A stretch of DNA of 64,000 nucleotides from positions 1 to 64,000 of the forward strand of contig NZ_ADKM02000018.1 of assembly GCF_000178155.2 (NCBI RefSeq), written 5' to 3'. Made by a program: the position numbers and the translations under genes. The number at the start of each line of letters is the position of its first letter. Positions within the stretch are counted from its first letter, which is position 1. This DNA is from Hominimerdicola alba 8 (GTDB lineage: Bacteria > Bacillota > Clostridia > Oscillospirales > Ruminococcaceae). Under the pieces are notes generated by a model that had not been told where the DNA came from, made no database searches, and saw only the letters and a list, made by a program, of their open reading frames with translations. Below are positions 53,661-62,070 of the stretch, piece by piece.

Positions 53661-55228
53661 GTTTTCGGCATAACACAGCCAAAAAGCCCGCCCTTGAGGG
53701 CGTCCGACTGTCTGCGGCGGCGGGCGAACTTGTCATGCTGATGGGCAGTTCGGGAAGCGGCAAGACCACCCTCCTGCGGCTGTTAAAGCCCGAAATCGCG
53801 CCGCTGGGCGAAGTTTCGGGCGAGATACGCATATTCGGTGAAAAAGCCGCCGCCCCTCAGCCGAAAGTGGGCTATGTACCACAGCACCCCGAAGAGGGCT
53901 TCGTCAGTGACACAGTGCGCGGTGAGATAATGTTCGCGCCCGAAAATGCGGGGCTTTCACCCGAAGAGGTGCGGCGGCTGACCGCTGAAACGGTGTCGCG
54001 CTTCGGGCTGGGCAAACTCCTCACCCGCAAACTTGACGGTCTTTCGGGCGGCGAAAAACAGCTGGTCAGCCTGTGCGCCGCGATGGTCGTTCAGCCCGAC
54101 ATTCTCCTGCTTGACGAGCCTTTCAGCCGCCTTGACCCCGTTGCGGCTGAAAACATGGCGGCGCTGATACTGCGGGTCAACCGCGAACTCGGCGTGACGG
54201 TCATCGTGGCTGAACACTCGGCTGAACAGCTGTTTGCAGAGTGTGACAGGGTGGTATTCCTCGAAAACGGTCGTGTCACAGCAGACCTCCCCCCGCGCAA
54301 AGCGGCGGCTCTGCCTGCGGTGAGGGCTTATGCACCTGCGGCGGCGCGGGCTTTTGCGAATGCCGAACCCCTCCCGCTGACGGTGCGCGAGGGCCGCGAG
54401 ATGCTGGCTCACTCCGAACACCTTGTCGAAGTACCTCTGCCGCAAGGCAAAGTCTTCACCGAAAAAGTCCTCGAAGCCGACGGTCTGCGTTTCGCTTTCA
54501 CACGCGGCGGCGAGGATATCCTTGACGGCACAGACATCGTACTGCACAAGGGCGAATTTCTCGCGCTGGCAGGCGCTAACGGCAGTGGCAAGACCACTCT
54601 GCTGAGGGTGCTGGCAGGGCTGGCGCGACCTTACGCAGGCAAGCTGATGATAGGCGGCAAGCCCCCTAAAAAGGCGGCTCTGCGTGTCGGTATGCTCCCG
54701 CAGGAAGCGGCTGACCTCTTCTTACAGCCCACAGTCCTCGAAGATTACCGCTATGCGCTCAGAGCGATGGGCAAGCCCGAAAACATGGCAGAAGAGATGC
54801 TCGCGCGGCTTGGCGCGGAACATCTCGGCAATATGCACCCCTACGACCTCAGCGGCGGCGAATTACAGCTGTGCGCACTGGGACGTGTGCTTCTGTGTAA
54901 GCCCGATATACTCCTTGCAGACGAGCCGACAAAGGGTCTTGACCCCATTTCTGCAAGCCGCATCGGTCATCTGCTGAAAGAACTCTGCGCAGAGGGCAAA
55001 GCAGTGCTGGCAGTCACCCACGACCTTGAATTTGCCGCATGTCACGCCGACAGCTGTGCGCTTTTCTGCGGCGGCAGAGCCGAAAGCCTTATGCCGTCAC
55101 CGCACTTTTTCGCCCGCGCAGGCTTTTACAGCACCGCCGCAGGACGTATCTCGCGAGGCATGGTAAAAAACGCCTATCTCACCGAACATTTGCAGGCGGC
55201 TTTCGGGGGTGGCACATATGATAGATAA
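53633..55228 (+). CDS. Fused ECF ATPase (EcfA-EcfA')
   Basis: 531 aa with two complete ABC domains in one chain. Domain 1: Walker A GSSGSGKTT (38-46), signature LSGGEKQL, Walker B ILLLDEPFSRLD. Domain 2: Walker A GANGSGKTT (about 315), signature LSGGELQL, Walker B ILLADEPTKGLD. Most clostridial ECF systems have separate ATPases of ~280 aa, so the fusion supports a dedicated transporter of the YkoD/CbiO2 kind. AAGGAGG precedes the ATG. Powers uptake with the T and S components on either side. Confidence 0.93.
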   Translation: MEAVSAKGLSFRHNTAKKPALEGVRLSAAAGELVMLMGSSGSGKTTLLRLLKPEIAPLGEVSGEIRIFGEKAAAPQPKVGYVPQHPEEGFVSDTVRGEIMFAPENAGLSPEEVRRLTAETVSRFGLGKLLTRKLDGLSGGEKQLVSLCAAMVVQPDILLLDEPFSRLDPVAAENMAALILRVNRELGVTVIVAEHSAEQLFAECDRVVFLENGRVTADLPPRKAAALPAVRAYAPAAARAFANAEPLPLTVREGREMLAHSEHLVEVPLPQGKVFTEKVLEADGLRFAFTRGGEDILDGTDIVLHKGEFLALAGANGSGKTTLLRVLAGLARPYAGKLMIGGKPPKKAALRVGMLPQEAADLFLQPTVLEDYRYALRAMGKPENMAEEMLARLGAEHLGNMHPYDLSGGELQLCALGRVLLCKPDILLADEPTKGLDPISASRIGHLLKELCAEGKAVLAVTHDLEFAACHADSCALFCGGRAESLMPSPHFFARAGFYSTAAGRISRGMVKNAYLTEHLQAAFGGGTYDR

Positions 55229-55895
55229 AAAAAGCGCCGCACTGCTGGCGGCGGCTCTGTCCATCATCGGGGCTGGCTGTGCCGCCTTTGCTGACAGGGC
55301 GGCAAGCTGGGTGATATGTTCGGCGGCGGTGGCAGTCTGCGGCGGTCTGCTGATACGCTTTGAGAAACGTCAGGACACTTCCGGCGACATCGCTCTCGCC
55401 GCAGTCATGACAGCCCTCGCAGTGGTGGGAAGGCTCATCTTCGCCGCTGTGCCCGCGTTCAAGCCCTGTGCGGCGGTCATAATACTGGCGGGCATATATC
55501 TGGGCGGCGAGCGCGGATTCACCATCGGGGCGCTGACTGCGCTGATATCGAATTTCTACTTTTCGCAGGGCATCTGGACACCTTTCCAGATGATGGTCTG
55601 GGGGCTGACAGGTCTGCTGGCTGGCGTGCTTGGCAGATATCTCCGCAACAACCGCGTATTTCTGGCGCTTTTCGGCATTCTTGCAGGGGCGGTCTACTCG
55701 GTAAGCCTTGATGTGTGCAGTATGCTTTGGCTGGGCGGCGGCTTTTCGGCAGAACGTTTCATCGGTCTGACGGCGGCATCTGCGTACTTCACCGTCAGCT
55801 ACATGCTGTCGAACGCAGTGTTCCTGCTTGTGTTCGTCAGACCCGCCGCGCGCATCTTCGACCGTCTGCGCGACAAATACGGCATCGGCAGATAG
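55218..55895 (+). CDS. ECF transporter substrate-binding (S) component, CbrT-like
   Basis: 225 aa from the ATG at 55218 (GGGGGTGG upstream); an in-frame GTG three codons earlier overlaps that site. Six membrane helices. The loop GIYLGGERGFTIGALTALISNFYFSQGIWTPFQMMVWGLTG (in part, about 95-135) matches the S-component group that includes the cobalamin binder CbrT (SNFxFGQGPWTPWQM pattern, from memory). This and the neighbouring DUF4430 genes make cobalamin or a corrinoid precursor the likely ligand. Overlaps the ATPase end by 11 nt. Followed by a strong terminator. Confidence 0.85.
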   Translation: MIDKKSAALLAAALSIIGAGCAAFADRAASWVICSAAVAVCGGLLIRFEKRQDTSGDIALAAVMTALAVVGRLIFAAVPAFKPCAAVIILAGIYLGGERGFTIGALTALISNFYFSQGIWTPFQMMVWGLTGLLAGVLGRYLRNNRVFLALFGILAGAVYSVSLDVCSMLWLGGGFSAERFIGLTAASAYFTVSYMLSNAVFLLVFVRPAARIFDRLRDKYGIGR

Positions 55896-55920
55896 CGAAC
55901 GTTTCGGCGTTCGCTTTTTT
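55895..55920 (+). terminator. Terminator of the ECF operon
   Basis: GCGAACG / CGTTCGC stem and six T immediately after the S-component stop. Confidence 0.85.
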
Positions 55921-55986
55921 GCATACCCCCCACAGCCGCCGCGCATCTCACCCGCAAACTCGCCCCCATAACTTTCCTTGACAGGA

Positions 55987-56529
55987 TCAGCTTTTGCGTG
56001 CTTTCCTCGAAGCTGTTCCCAGAATGCCCTTAAATTCCACCTCTGTGAAGTAACTCAGTTTGTATATCCTTTCACCATCGTCAATTGCACGTTCTATACA
56101 TTCCAGTTCCTTTGCGGCTTCATCTTCGCTTTCATACCAGCCGAGTATCACGGTATGCTCACCGAAAATACCTGTTCTGTCAACACCCACCAGTATATAA
56201 GGCGGCTCGTTTTTGGCTGGTGCGGCTATTTTTGAATATCTTACCGACAAAACGGCGGTGATACTGCCGTCATGTGAACAGATGTGTATGCGGCTGTCCA
56301 CTGCACAGCCCTTTTCGCTTTGCTCTTCCTGCGGTCGTATACCTATCAGTCTATCAGCCGAAACACCCAGCAGTGCCGATAATTCAGCCAGCTTTTCCGT
56401 TTCGGGCATACCCTTGCCCGACTCCCATTTCGACACTGCCTGCCTTGAAACACCCATTTTCTCAGCAAGCATTTCCTGAGTCATGCCCTTTTTCTTTCTT
56501 GCATTTCTGATGTTTTCGCCAATATCCAT
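55987..56529 (-). CDS. XRE-family transcriptional regulator
   Basis: 180 aa. N-terminal helix-turn-helix (about 6-60: IRNARKKKGMTQEMLAEKMG, SRQAVSKWESGKGMPE). The C-terminal ~110 residues are a small alpha/beta domain I do not recognise (YILVGVDRTGIFGEHTVILGWYESEDEAAKELE), perhaps ligand sensing. AGGAGG before the ATG. Convergent with the ECF operon; it may or may not control it. Confidence 0.85.
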   Translation of the reverse strand: MDIGENIRNARKKKGMTQEMLAEKMGVSRQAVSKWESGKGMPETEKLAELSALLGVSADRLIGIRPQEEQSEKGCAVDSRIHICSHDGSITAVLSVRYSKIAAPAKNEPPYILVGVDRTGIFGEHTVILGWYESEDEAAKELECIERAIDDGERIYKLSYFTEVEFKGILGTASRKARKS

Positions 56530-56577
56530 TTTCCGTCCTCCTGTTTTCTTAAAGCCGCCCGCCGGAATACCGTTAAC

Positions 56578-56785
56578 TGCGGTGTGTCAGCGGGATAACT
56601 ACGTTTATTAATATAATATGGTTATCCCGCTGACACACCACAAAAACAGCGGCTATACAGAACTTAAGGTTCTTGGCGTATATTTTTTCCCCCGCCTGCG
56701 GCGGGGAAAAATATACAACGCTCAATTATCATTTTGTTTACCGCATTTTTAGTTGGTGTGCTAAAGGGATAGTCATAATATAATT
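56578..56785. repeat. Short inverted-repeat element (GGGATAG family), copy 2, with extra inverted end
   Basis: GTTATCCCGCTGACACACC (56621-56639) and GGTGTGCTAAAGGGATAG (56755-56772) are its ends; the interior carries GAACTTAAGGTTCTTGGCG, TTTGTTTACCGCATTTT and a hairpin CCCCCGCCTGCGGCGGGG. A further inverted copy of the left end (GCGGTGTGTCAGCGGGATAAC) at 56580-56600 could pair with it to form a ~20-bp stem. Confidence 0.75.
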
Positions 56786-56902
56786 ATATCATATCATATT
56801 TTAAAAATCAACCAACCACAGCTTGCGTTTTGTCAACTCAAAGTTGCACCGTGTATTTGGGGAGATATATGCAAAAAGTCAAAACAATATTGCTATAAGT
56901 TA

Positions 56903-56931
56903 TTGACAAGCGGCTTTGTATCTGGTATACT
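56903..56931 (+). promoter_or_regulatory. Promoter of 192-aa / CotH operon
   Basis: TTGACA (56903-56908), 17 nt, TATACT (56926-56931). Confidence 0.8.
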
Positions 56932-56973
56932 TTTTACAAAACGCGAGCTTTCATATTTTTATAGGAGGTCGTA

Positions 56974-57552
56974 ATGTACACTAACGGCATAATAGTCCAG
57001 CGAAAGACAGATGCCCCCTGCGGTTACAGAGGTATAGACGGCAGCGGGTTCAGCTATGCAGTGGGCGAGAACTGGTTTCTCAGGTACGAGGAGAATTTTG
57101 AAGAGTATTACGATGAAAACATCGGGCTGACCTATTACGATGTCGGTGACCGCGAATGGGTTAACGCCTGCACCGACAGGGCGCATATCCGCCAATATAT
57201 CGAGGAAGCCGAAAAGCGCGGCATACCTTACAGGCTGATACTCTGTGAAAGCTGTGTCCCTCAGCCCATAATGGAAGATGTGCCGCAGAAAAAGACTTTT
57301 CTGGGCTACGACTACGCCTATTCGGACGGCGACAACTATTCGGCGGTGTACAACGAGATACCCTGTGTGTTTGACAGTTTCAGGCTGAACGAAAACGGTC
57401 TGTTCGACAGAGAAGAGGAACTTCAAAAGTATCTGGAGGCGCGTGAGAAATTCGTGCGCAGTCACCCGCCCCACACCCTTGAGGACGGCGGATTTGTCAT
57501 TTTCAGATTATGGGAGATAGACAGAAGTGAGTTTATGGGAGGTCAACCATGA
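56974..57552 (+). CDS. Hypothetical cytoplasmic protein upstream of CotH
   Basis: 192 aa, acidic, rich in Tyr, Glu and Asp, with no signal or membrane segment. Begins MYTNGIIVQRKTDAPCGYRG; WFLRYEENFEEYYDENIGLTYYDVG is strongly aromatic-acidic. AGGAGG ribosome site and consensus promoter. The stop overlaps the CotH start (ATGA), so the products are probably functionally linked. Family not recognised. Confidence 0.75.
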   Translation: MYTNGIIVQRKTDAPCGYRGIDGSGFSYAVGENWFLRYEENFEEYYDENIGLTYYDVGDREWVNACTDRAHIRQYIEEAEKRGIPYRLILCESCVPQPIMEDVPQKKTFLGYDYAYSDGDNYSAVYNEIPCVFDSFRLNENGLFDREEELQKYLEAREKFVRSHPPHTLEDGGFVIFRLWEIDRSEFMGGQP

Positions 57553-59570
57553 AAATAAAAGGCACACAACTCATCGCACTGGTCATGGCTGTGCTGACCC
57601 TTGCATCATGCGGCGGCAAGGCAGACAGCGCCAACGACAGCACAAAAAACACTGACAGCGGCAAGACCGTCAGCAGTGAGGGCGGTGAAACTTCAAACGA
57701 GGAAGAAAAGCCCGATACAGATGAAAAGCCGTCGGAAATATCAGATGAAAAGTCCGAAAAAGACGAAAAAGAGATCATACCCCCATCGGTGGAGTTCTCA
57801 CAGGCAAGCGGTGTCTACCCCGCAGGTCTTGAAATTAGCCTTACAGCGGCGGAAGAGGGCGATATCTATTACACCACAGACGGCAGTGACCCCACCACCT
57901 CAGAAACGGCAGTGAAGTACGAAAACGCCATAGCCGTCAGCGACAGAAAAAACGACCCGAACGTGGTGTCGGCTGTTGACCCTCTGCTTATAGCAGGCAA
58001 TTTCAACGAACCCAACAGCGAAAAGAACGGCTTTGTCAGCACTGTTTCCGCCCCCGCTGACAGCGCGGTGGATAAGTGTACTTCCATAAGGGCGGCGGTA
58101 AAGCGCGCCGACGGCAGTTTCGGCGGCATTGCGAACGCAAGCTATTTCATCGGCACGCCCGAAGAACATATCAAGGGGCTTGCCGAAAGCTGTAAAGCCG
58201 CAGGTCATGACCTTGCAGTTATCAGCCTTTCAATGGAATATGACGACCTCTTTGACAGCACCAAAGGCATCTATGTCAAGGGCGACCTCTTTGATGCTGA
58301 TATGGAGAAATTCCTCAGCAGCAAGCGCAGCCGCATAAAAGATGCCGAACAAGCCCGCCAGATGGACGCAAACTACAAACAGCGCGGCAAAGAATGGGAA
58401 AGACGCGCATCTGTCAGCTTTATGGAGTTTGGCACTGACGGCGCAGAAGAAAAATTCTCGCAGGACTGCGGCATTCGCATACAGGGCAACTACTCCCGTT
58501 CAGACCTGCAAAAAGGTCTGAGGCTTTACGCCCGCAAGGAATACGGCGGCAGTAACTTCCGCTATGCAGTGTTCGGTGAGGACTACCTGAACGATGCGGG
58601 CGAGGTCATGGATAAGTTCGATACGCTGGTGCTTCGCGCAGGCGGCAACTGCGCATTCACTGCGAAGTTCAACGACACCTACTGGCAGTCGCTGGTGCAT
58701 GAGTCTGCCTGCGACACAAAGCATTCCCGCCCCTGCGTGGTCTACCTCAACGGCGAATACTGGGGACTCTATGTGCTGGAAGAGGACTACTCCAACGACT
58801 TTTTTGAAGATGTACACGGCGTTGACAAATCGCAGGTGGTGGTCTACAAGGGCGATGCCGAAACTTACAAGTCGGGCTACAAGCTGGACGAGGGCGAAGT
58901 CCCCGATGGCAAGCCCGAAAACTACTATCTTGCAGACCTGAATTCATTCTTTGCCATGCACAAGGACGCTTCTTCCGATGAAGACTATGCGGCACTGTGC
59001 GAACTGGCAGACCCTCAGTCGGTGATGGATTATTTCGCCATCGAGTGCTGGATAAACAACAAGTGGGACTGGCCAGGCAAAAACTGGTCGATGTGGCGCA
59101 CCATCGAAAAAGACCCTGATAACCCTTATGCAGACGGTCGTTTCCGCTTTATGCTGTACGATGTTGAGTTCGGCGGGGTCAGCGGCAAAAGCGATGCCTC
59201 CACCAATACCATCAGGGAAGACAATTACAAGCCGAAAGGTCTGCTGGACATGGGCACAAATAACCCCGCAGTGCTGTGTTTCGCCTACATGATGACCAAC
59301 GAGGGCTTCAGGAACGAGTTCTATGACAGGATACAGGGACTCAGCGAGAACGAGTTTGAGAAAACGGCGGCGCTTGCAAAGTTACAGGCGTTCGAGGACG
59401 AATATTCGCCGCTGTACGACCAGTTCTTTGAAAGATACCCCGACACGGGAAGCACCGAAAATGCTGTCAGCGGCGGCTATGCCAGCATACAGTGCATCCG
59501 CGATTTCCTTGAAGAACGCGCAGACAATATCGACCGTCTGGTAAAATACTGCGAAAAGAATTTATCCTGA
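57549..59570 (+). CDS. CotH-kinase-family lipoprotein
   Basis: 673 aa. Lipoprotein signal with Cys21; Ser/Glu/Lys-rich spacer (about 25-75). A chitobiase-like C-terminal-type beta domain (about 77-120, YYTTDGSDPTTS) is followed by the CotH domain (about 210-640) with RIQGNYSR, DTLVLRAGGNC, YWGLYVLEEDYSNDFFED, NNKWDWPGKNWSMWR and FMLYDVEFGG. CotH proteins are atypical protein kinases; in spores they phosphorylate coat proteins, but surface lipoprotein versions are common in ruminococci and uncharacterised. Cotranscribed with the 192-aa gene and followed by a terminator. Confidence 0.9.
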   Translation: MKIKGTQLIALVMAVLTLASCGGKADSANDSTKNTDSGKTVSSEGGETSNEEEKPDTDEKPSEISDEKSEKDEKEIIPPSVEFSQASGVYPAGLEISLTAAEEGDIYYTTDGSDPTTSETAVKYENAIAVSDRKNDPNVVSAVDPLLIAGNFNEPNSEKNGFVSTVSAPADSAVDKCTSIRAAVKRADGSFGGIANASYFIGTPEEHIKGLAESCKAAGHDLAVISLSMEYDDLFDSTKGIYVKGDLFDADMEKFLSSKRSRIKDAEQARQMDANYKQRGKEWERRASVSFMEFGTDGAEEKFSQDCGIRIQGNYSRSDLQKGLRLYARKEYGGSNFRYAVFGEDYLNDAGEVMDKFDTLVLRAGGNCAFTAKFNDTYWQSLVHESACDTKHSRPCVVYLNGEYWGLYVLEEDYSNDFFEDVHGVDKSQVVVYKGDAETYKSGYKLDEGEVPDGKPENYYLADLNSFFAMHKDASSDEDYAALCELADPQSVMDYFAIECWINNKWDWPGKNWSMWRTIEKDPDNPYADGRFRFMLYDVEFGGVSGKSDASTNTIREDNYKPKGLLDMGTNNPAVLCFAYMMTNEGFRNEFYDRIQGLSENEFEKTAALAKLQAFEDEYSPLYDQFFERYPDTGSTENAVSGGYASIQCIRDFLEERADNIDRLVKYCEKNLS

Positions 59571-59586
59571 TTTTTCCAATATTCCC

Positions 59587-59622
59587 AAAAACGCACCTGC
59601 GGTATCATTCGCGGGTGCGTTT
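59587..59622 (+). terminator. Terminator of CotH gene
   Basis: AAACGCACC..GCG / CGC.GGTGCGTTT hairpin. Confidence 0.75.
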
Positions 59623-59636
59623 GACTTTTTCGGGGA

Positions 59637-59668
59637 ACAAAAAAGCACCCGCATCATCTGCGGGTGCG
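59637..59668 (-). terminator. Terminator of membrane-protein gene
   Basis: GCACCCGC / GCGGGTGC stem with TTTTTT on the minus strand. Confidence 0.85.
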
Positions 59669-59679
59669 CATATTCGTTT

Positions 59680-60672
59680 TTACTGACCGCCGTTCGGGTC
59701 GATGGGCTTGCCCGTCATAGGGTCAAACTTGTTCTGCTGTGGCTGAACATTTATCGGCTGACCTGTCATCGGGTCAAAGTTGTTCTGCTGTGGCTGAACG
59801 TTTATCGGCTGACCTGTCATGGGGTCAAAATTGTTCTGCTGTGGCTGAACGTTTATCGGCTGACCTGTCATCGGGTCAAAGTTGTTCTGCTGCATCGGCT
59901 GAGCATACTGTACAGGTGCAGAAGCGCCTGTCAGCGCACCGAAGTCAAGCATGAGCGACTGACCTTCATTCGGAACGATTCTGTCATATACCAGCAGAGG
60001 CATAGCCATGACCAGAACGAAATTCGTATAACCGAAGAAGCCGGGCAGATAAACGTAGAAAAGTCCCAGCAGACCGCTGATTACGATGTATACCATGTAG
60101 TAAGCAGTACCTATCATACCGCCGTAAACGAACATAGCCTGATTGCCCTGACCTCTTGTTTCCTGATAACCGTACAGCACCATCACAGCGCAAAGTCCGA
60201 AGATACCTACCGATATGCTGCCGATGGGGAATATCCAGAAGATAGCCGCGATGCCCATTATGCCGTAAACAACTATCAGGTGGTTCTTCCTGCCTGCGGG
60301 TCTTATAACACCCAGATAGTAAGCGGCGATAGCAACGGTAAGTATGAACTGTACAAAATTAGAAAGCACCGAAGTCACCGGAGGATTGCCCGATGCGATG
60401 ATCCTTATGAGCATTATCAGCCTTGTGACTACCAGTGAACCCGCAAACGACAGCTTGAATATCTTGTCGTGATGCTTGTTCAGCAGCAGTATCAGACCCG
60501 CGAGAACGGGCACTGTCTGATAGATGATGGTGAATATGCTGAAAAGATCGCTCCCCCACCTTATCATGTTGATGAACATTTTCAGTATGCTTGCGCCCGC
60601 ATCAAAAAACAGCACGTATGCAAGCAGCTTTGCTATCAGGTTATGATCCCTGTACTTTTCCAGAACTTCCAT
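59680..60672 (-). CDS. Polytopic membrane protein with tandem Pro/Gln/Asn repeat tail
   Basis: 330 aa. Seven or eight membrane helices in residues 15-235, with no family signature I recognise. The C-terminal 75 residues consist of four tandem copies of FDPMTGQPINVQPQQNN (17 aa, last copy ending FDPMTGKPIDPNGGQ), encoded by 51-bp DNA repeats at 59695-59897. Such FDPMTGxP tails are seen on clostridial membrane proteins and are probably cytoplasmic interaction or disorder segments. AGGAGG before the ATG. Confidence 0.75.
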   Translation of the reverse strand: MEVLEKYRDHNLIAKLLAYVLFFDAGASILKMFINMIRWGSDLFSIFTIIYQTVPVLAGLILLLNKHHDKIFKLSFAGSLVVTRLIMLIRIIASGNPPVTSVLSNFVQFILTVAIAAYYLGVIRPAGRKNHLIVVYGIMGIAAIFWIFPIGSISVGIFGLCAVMVLYGYQETRGQGNQAMFVYGGMIGTAYYMVYIVISGLLGLFYVYLPGFFGYTNFVLVMAMPLLVYDRIVPNEGQSLMLDFGALTGASAPVQYAQPMQQNNFDPMTGQPINVQPQQNNFDPMTGQPINVQPQQNNFDPMTGQPINVQPQQNKFDPMTGKPIDPNGGQ

Positions 60673-60698
60673 GTTTATGACCTCCTAAAATAAACCAT

Positions 60699-60728
60699 GA
60701 AAAGCGCCGTTGCGTTGGCAGCGGCGCA
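60699..60728 (-). terminator. Terminator of zinc-ribbon gene
   Basis: GCGCCGCTGC / GCAACGGCGC stem with TTTTC on the minus strand. Confidence 0.75.
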
Positions 60729-60747
60729 TCATTTAACGTTAGTTTTA

Positions 60748-61029
60748 TCAGAACTGCTCTTCCTTCATCTTAGCGAAGCACTCACTGCAATATACAGGTC
60801 TGTCCTCACGGGGCTTGAAAGGGATAGTAGCCTCGCCGCCGCAAGCTGCGCAAACTGCGGTGTAGGTCTGTCTTTCAGCTCTGCCCGAAGATTTTCTCGC
60901 ATCTCTGCAAGCCTTGCATCTCTGAGGCTCATTGGTGAAGCCTTTCTCTGCATAGAACTCCTGCTCGCCTGCGGTGAATACGAACTCGTTACCGCATTCC
61001 TTACATACTAATGTCTTGTCCTCGTACAT
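60748..61029 (-). CDS. Zinc-ribbon domain protein
   Basis: 93 aa. Two zinc ribbons: CKECG (9-13) with RCKACR (about 37-42), and CAACGG (about 60-65) with YCSECF (about 80-85). The N-terminal EFVFTAGEQEFYAEKGFTNEPQRC pattern is a recognised bacterial zinc-ribbon family (zf-trcl-like). Small soluble nucleic-acid- or protein-binding factor; function unknown. GAGGTAAG ribosome site. Confidence 0.85.
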   Translation of the reverse strand: MYEDKTLVCKECGNEFVFTAGEQEFYAEKGFTNEPQRCKACRDARKSSGRAERQTYTAVCAACGGEATIPFKPREDRPVYCSECFAKMKEEQF

Positions 61030-61133
61030 TTTCTCTTACCTCGATCTTAAAAATAGAATAATGGTTGTTCCGCCGCTGACGGTATCGCACCGCCCGCCTA
61101 TCGGCTGCCCCTGACGGGCTTACGGCGTTATTG

Positions 61134-61718
61134 TCATATGAATATGCCCCGCAGCTTCCGCCTTACCCTCTGCATGGTGTTGTTTACAGATTTCTCGGTA
61201 GTGCCCAGCGCCTCAGCCGTCTGCCGATGTGACAGCCCCGCAAGGAACCTGCGCAATACCTGCCACTCCTTTTCCGAAAGCTCCTCCGCTATCCTCTTGA
61301 AAAGTTCATCATACTCCTCACGGTCAATGACCAGCCTTTCAGGGTCGGACTCAATGCTTCGGTCGGTGAGTTTCACCAGTTCCTCCTCAGGAAGTGTGCT
61401 GCCGCTGTACCTGCTGTCGTGCATAATGTATGACAGCATGCTGTGCCTTATACAGACCCCCGCATAAGTGGCAAAACCTGCCCCCCTGTCAGGACGGTAA
61501 CTGTTCACCGCCTTCAAAAGAGCCATCATGCCCTCCTGCACAAGATCCTTTATCATCTGTTCACGCCCTGCCTTTGGTGCAAGACCTGCCGCGATATATT
61601 CCGTCAGACTGACATATCTCAGCAAAAGTGCAGTGAGCGCAGCCTTGTCATCGACAGCCAGCCTGACCAGCTCTTCATCACTGAGCTGTTCATGATCTCT
61701 CAAAAAACCGCTATCCAC
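61134..61718 (-). CDS. Sigma-70-family RNA polymerase sigma factor
   Basis: 194 aa with a GTG start. Region 2 is seen as DLVQEGMMALLKAVNSYRPDRGAGFATYAGVCIRHSML (in part, about 65-100); region 4 as LSEKEWQVLRRFLAGLSHRQTAEALGTTEKSVNNTMQRVRRKL (about 145-190). Lacks regions 1 and 3, so it is an alternative factor of SigH/small-sporulation type rather than a strict ECF factor. Own consensus promoter. Confidence 0.85.
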   Translation of the reverse strand: MDSGFLRDHEQLSDEELVRLAVDDKAALTALLLRYVSLTEYIAAGLAPKAGREQMIKDLVQEGMMALLKAVNSYRPDRGAGFATYAGVCIRHSMLSYIMHDSRYSGSTLPEEELVKLTDRSIESDPERLVIDREEYDELFKRIAEELSEKEWQVLRRFLAGLSHRQTAEALGTTEKSVNNTMQRVRRKLRGIFI

Positions 61719-61759
61719 TGTACACCGCCTTAATCACTGATACACTCCAACGTAAACTT

Positions 61760-61788
61760 ATCATAACATTTTCCAAACAATAAGTCAA
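61760..61788 (-). promoter_or_regulatory. Promoter of sigma-factor gene
   Basis: TTGACT (61783-61788), 17 nt, TATGAT (61760-61765) on the minus strand. Confidence 0.7.
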
Positions 61789-61974
61789 GAGATTGAATTA
61801 AATTATTTGTCAATTTTTAATTTTTTGTAACAACACACATATTCACCCTGTATTTATTGGCAATTATGATTATGACTGACCCTTTGTTACCCCACCCCGA
61901 CAAGCCTGCTTCTGCCGTTCAGCCGTATAACAGACAGTACATTAATTGATTTAAATTATACAACATAATTTCAG

Positions 61975-62003
61975 TTGACTATTTGGTAAATTTATGGTAT
62001 AAT
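61975..62003 (+). promoter_or_regulatory. Promoter of PBP1-like/GGDEF gene
   Basis: TTGACT (61975-61980), 17 nt, TATAAT (61998-62003). The rest of the A+T-rich 61789-61974 stretch shows no gene. Confidence 0.75.
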
Positions 62004-62070
62004 GTACAGAAGGAAAGCTATAATAAGACATAATTAATTACTGACTATATAAAATTAAGGTGGTAAGTCT

